Below, piece by piece: positions 5,056 through 5,664 of a stretch of DNA of 5,664 bases. Source of the stretch: Negativicutes bacterium (GTDB lineage: Bacteria > Bacillota > Negativicutes > JAGOZY01); contig JAGOZY010000088.1 in the NCBI GenBank assembly GCA_018058445.1, positions 1-5,664 on the forward strand. The letters run 5' to 3'. The stretch's first letter is position 1. Each line of letters opens with the position of its first letter. A program made the translations under genes and the position numbers. The notes under the pieces are model-generated. The model ran no database searches. It was not told where the DNA came from and was given only the letters and a program-made list of their open reading frames with translations.

Positions 5056-5068
5056 GGACATACAGTAA

Positions 5069-5664
5069 ATGACGGAAAAAATTAAAGAGTTGTTCTCTAA
5101 CTATGGGGGACGCTTTTCGGCGGTTTGGGGACTTGTTATTTTTTGGTTAGCTGTGGATTTTTTTGTGAGATTAGGGCTGGCGCTCTATTCGGCAAGCCAA
5201 GTTTCATTTTCATTATGGACTTTGGTAAAGATGTTTGTTGTTGGATTTTTCTTTGATCTTTCGGTGGCGCTTCATGGAATGATTCCGCTGGTTTTATATT
5301 TGGCGATTGTGCCACGAAAGTGGTTTGATCGATCTTGGAATCGTTGGTTGGTTCGTGGATTTGTATGGCTTGGAGCCTCTCTGATTTTATTTGGCGCTGT
5401 ATCGGAATACTTTTTTTGGGAGGAATTTCAGAGTCGGTTTAACTTCATTGCGGTCGATTACCTAGTCTATACAACAGAGGTTTTAAAAAATATCCGAGAA
5501 TCCTATCCTGTGTTTCCATTGATTGGAGTAATTGGGCTTTTAGCTGCTGTGGTAACTTGGCTGATTGACCGATACCTTTTGGTCTGGAAGACCGAAGTAA
5601 ATTGGAAAAAGCGAGTAGGGGCAGTGCTACTATTTATTCTGTTTCCAGTAATTTCATTTTTTGG
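5069..5664 (+). CDS. LTA synthase / MdoB-like phosphoglycerol transferase, N-terminal membrane domain (3'-truncated)
   Basis: The frame is open from ATG 5069 to the window edge (198 residues). It is the membrane part of an LTA-synthase/OpgB-family protein, which transfers glycerol phosphate from phosphatidylglycerol to envelope polymers or glycans using an extracytoplasmic sulfatase-like domain that lies beyond the window. About five hydrophobic helices are visible (roughly 16-40, 52-82, 95-115, 148-172 and 182 onward), as expected. Between helices 3 and 4 is the characteristic stretch SEYFFWEEFQSRFNFIAVDY (112-131) with LVYTTEV and NIRESYP after it, a hallmark of the MdoB/LtaS-like subgroup rather than Bacillus LtaS. 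An in-frame TAA directly precedes the ATG, so no start lies upstream; the ribosome binding site is GAGG at 5054-5057, 11 bases away, so initiation may be modest. The catalytic Thr and metal ligands cannot be checked. The exact polymer product is unknown. Confidence 0.88.
   Translation, partial: MTEKIKELFSNYGGRFSAVWGLVIFWLAVDFFVRLGLALYSASQVSFSLWTLVKMFVVGFFFDLSVALHGMIPLVLYLAIVPRKWFDRSWNRWLVRGFVWLGASLILFGAVSEYFFWEEFQSRFNFIAVDYLVYTTEVLKNIRESYPVFPLIGVIGLLAAVVTWLIDRYLLVWKTEVNWKKRVGAVLLFILFPVISFF

Larger units (their letters stand above)
4802..5068 (+). other. Leader region upstream of the phosphoglycerol transferase gene
   Basis: About 270 bases without a sizeable gene. Bases 4802-4880 are AT-rich with nothing recognisable. 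A promoter is read at 4894-4923, giving a transcript leader of roughly 135-140 bases. The leader contains a small GAGT-gtga-ACTC hairpin (4931-4942), a possible 27-codon ORF (4972-5055) and a 9-bp perfect inverted repeat (5001-5036). No known riboswitch class was recognised. Confidence 0.6.

Overview
This window looks like an ordinary chromosomal stretch of a moderately AT-rich Bacillota (Firmicutes) bacterium. The pointers are strong AGGAGG-type ribosome binding sites, short intrinsic terminators with clean T-tracts, a FloT-type flotillin, a BmrR-like MerR regulator and a DUF2164 protein. All eight genes lie on the + strand. The last gene resembles the MdoB/LtaS-like phosphoglycerol transferases common in Gram-negative bacteria and, as I recall, in diderm Firmicutes more than Bacillus LtaS. 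That makes a Negativicutes-like or related host possible but unproven.

Layout: (1) bases 2-919, the C-terminal ~305 residues of a flotillin, closed by a terminator. (2) 1080-1923, a two-gene operon of an antibiotic-biosynthesis-monooxygenase (ABM)-fold protein and a predicted beta-barrel protein, closed by a terminator. (3) 1993-2896, a self-contained unit of MerR-type promoter/operator with a 19-bp spacer, MerR/GyrI-like regulator gene and terminator. (4) 2919-3934, a probable operon of a DUF2164 protein and an NAD(P)H-dependent flavoprotein with a four-cysteine cluster motif. (5) 3935-4396, a 462-base gene-free region with a perfect 14-bp hairpin, several short direct repeats and a promoter. 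(6) 4397-4801, a small secreted protein of unknown function and its terminator. (7) 4802-5068, a gene-free leader region with a promoter, an inverted repeat and a possible 27-codon ORF. (8) 5069 to the window edge, the membrane part of an LTA-synthase/phosphoglycerol-transferase-like protein.

Three themes stand out. The first is the cell envelope: flotillin membrane scaffold, secreted protein and envelope phosphoglycerol transferase. The second is small redox or ligand-binding proteins: ABM fold, beta-barrel and flavoprotein. The third is a drug- or ligand-sensing regulator that probably controls itself. No mobile element, CRISPR array, tRNA or rRNA was seen. The most interesting signals are regulatory: the MerR operator, three tandem 11-bp repeats upstream of the secreted-protein gene that resemble an OmpR/PhoB-family binding site, and the long structured leader before the phosphoglycerol transferase gene. 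I found no clear evidence of an undescribed multi-gene system.
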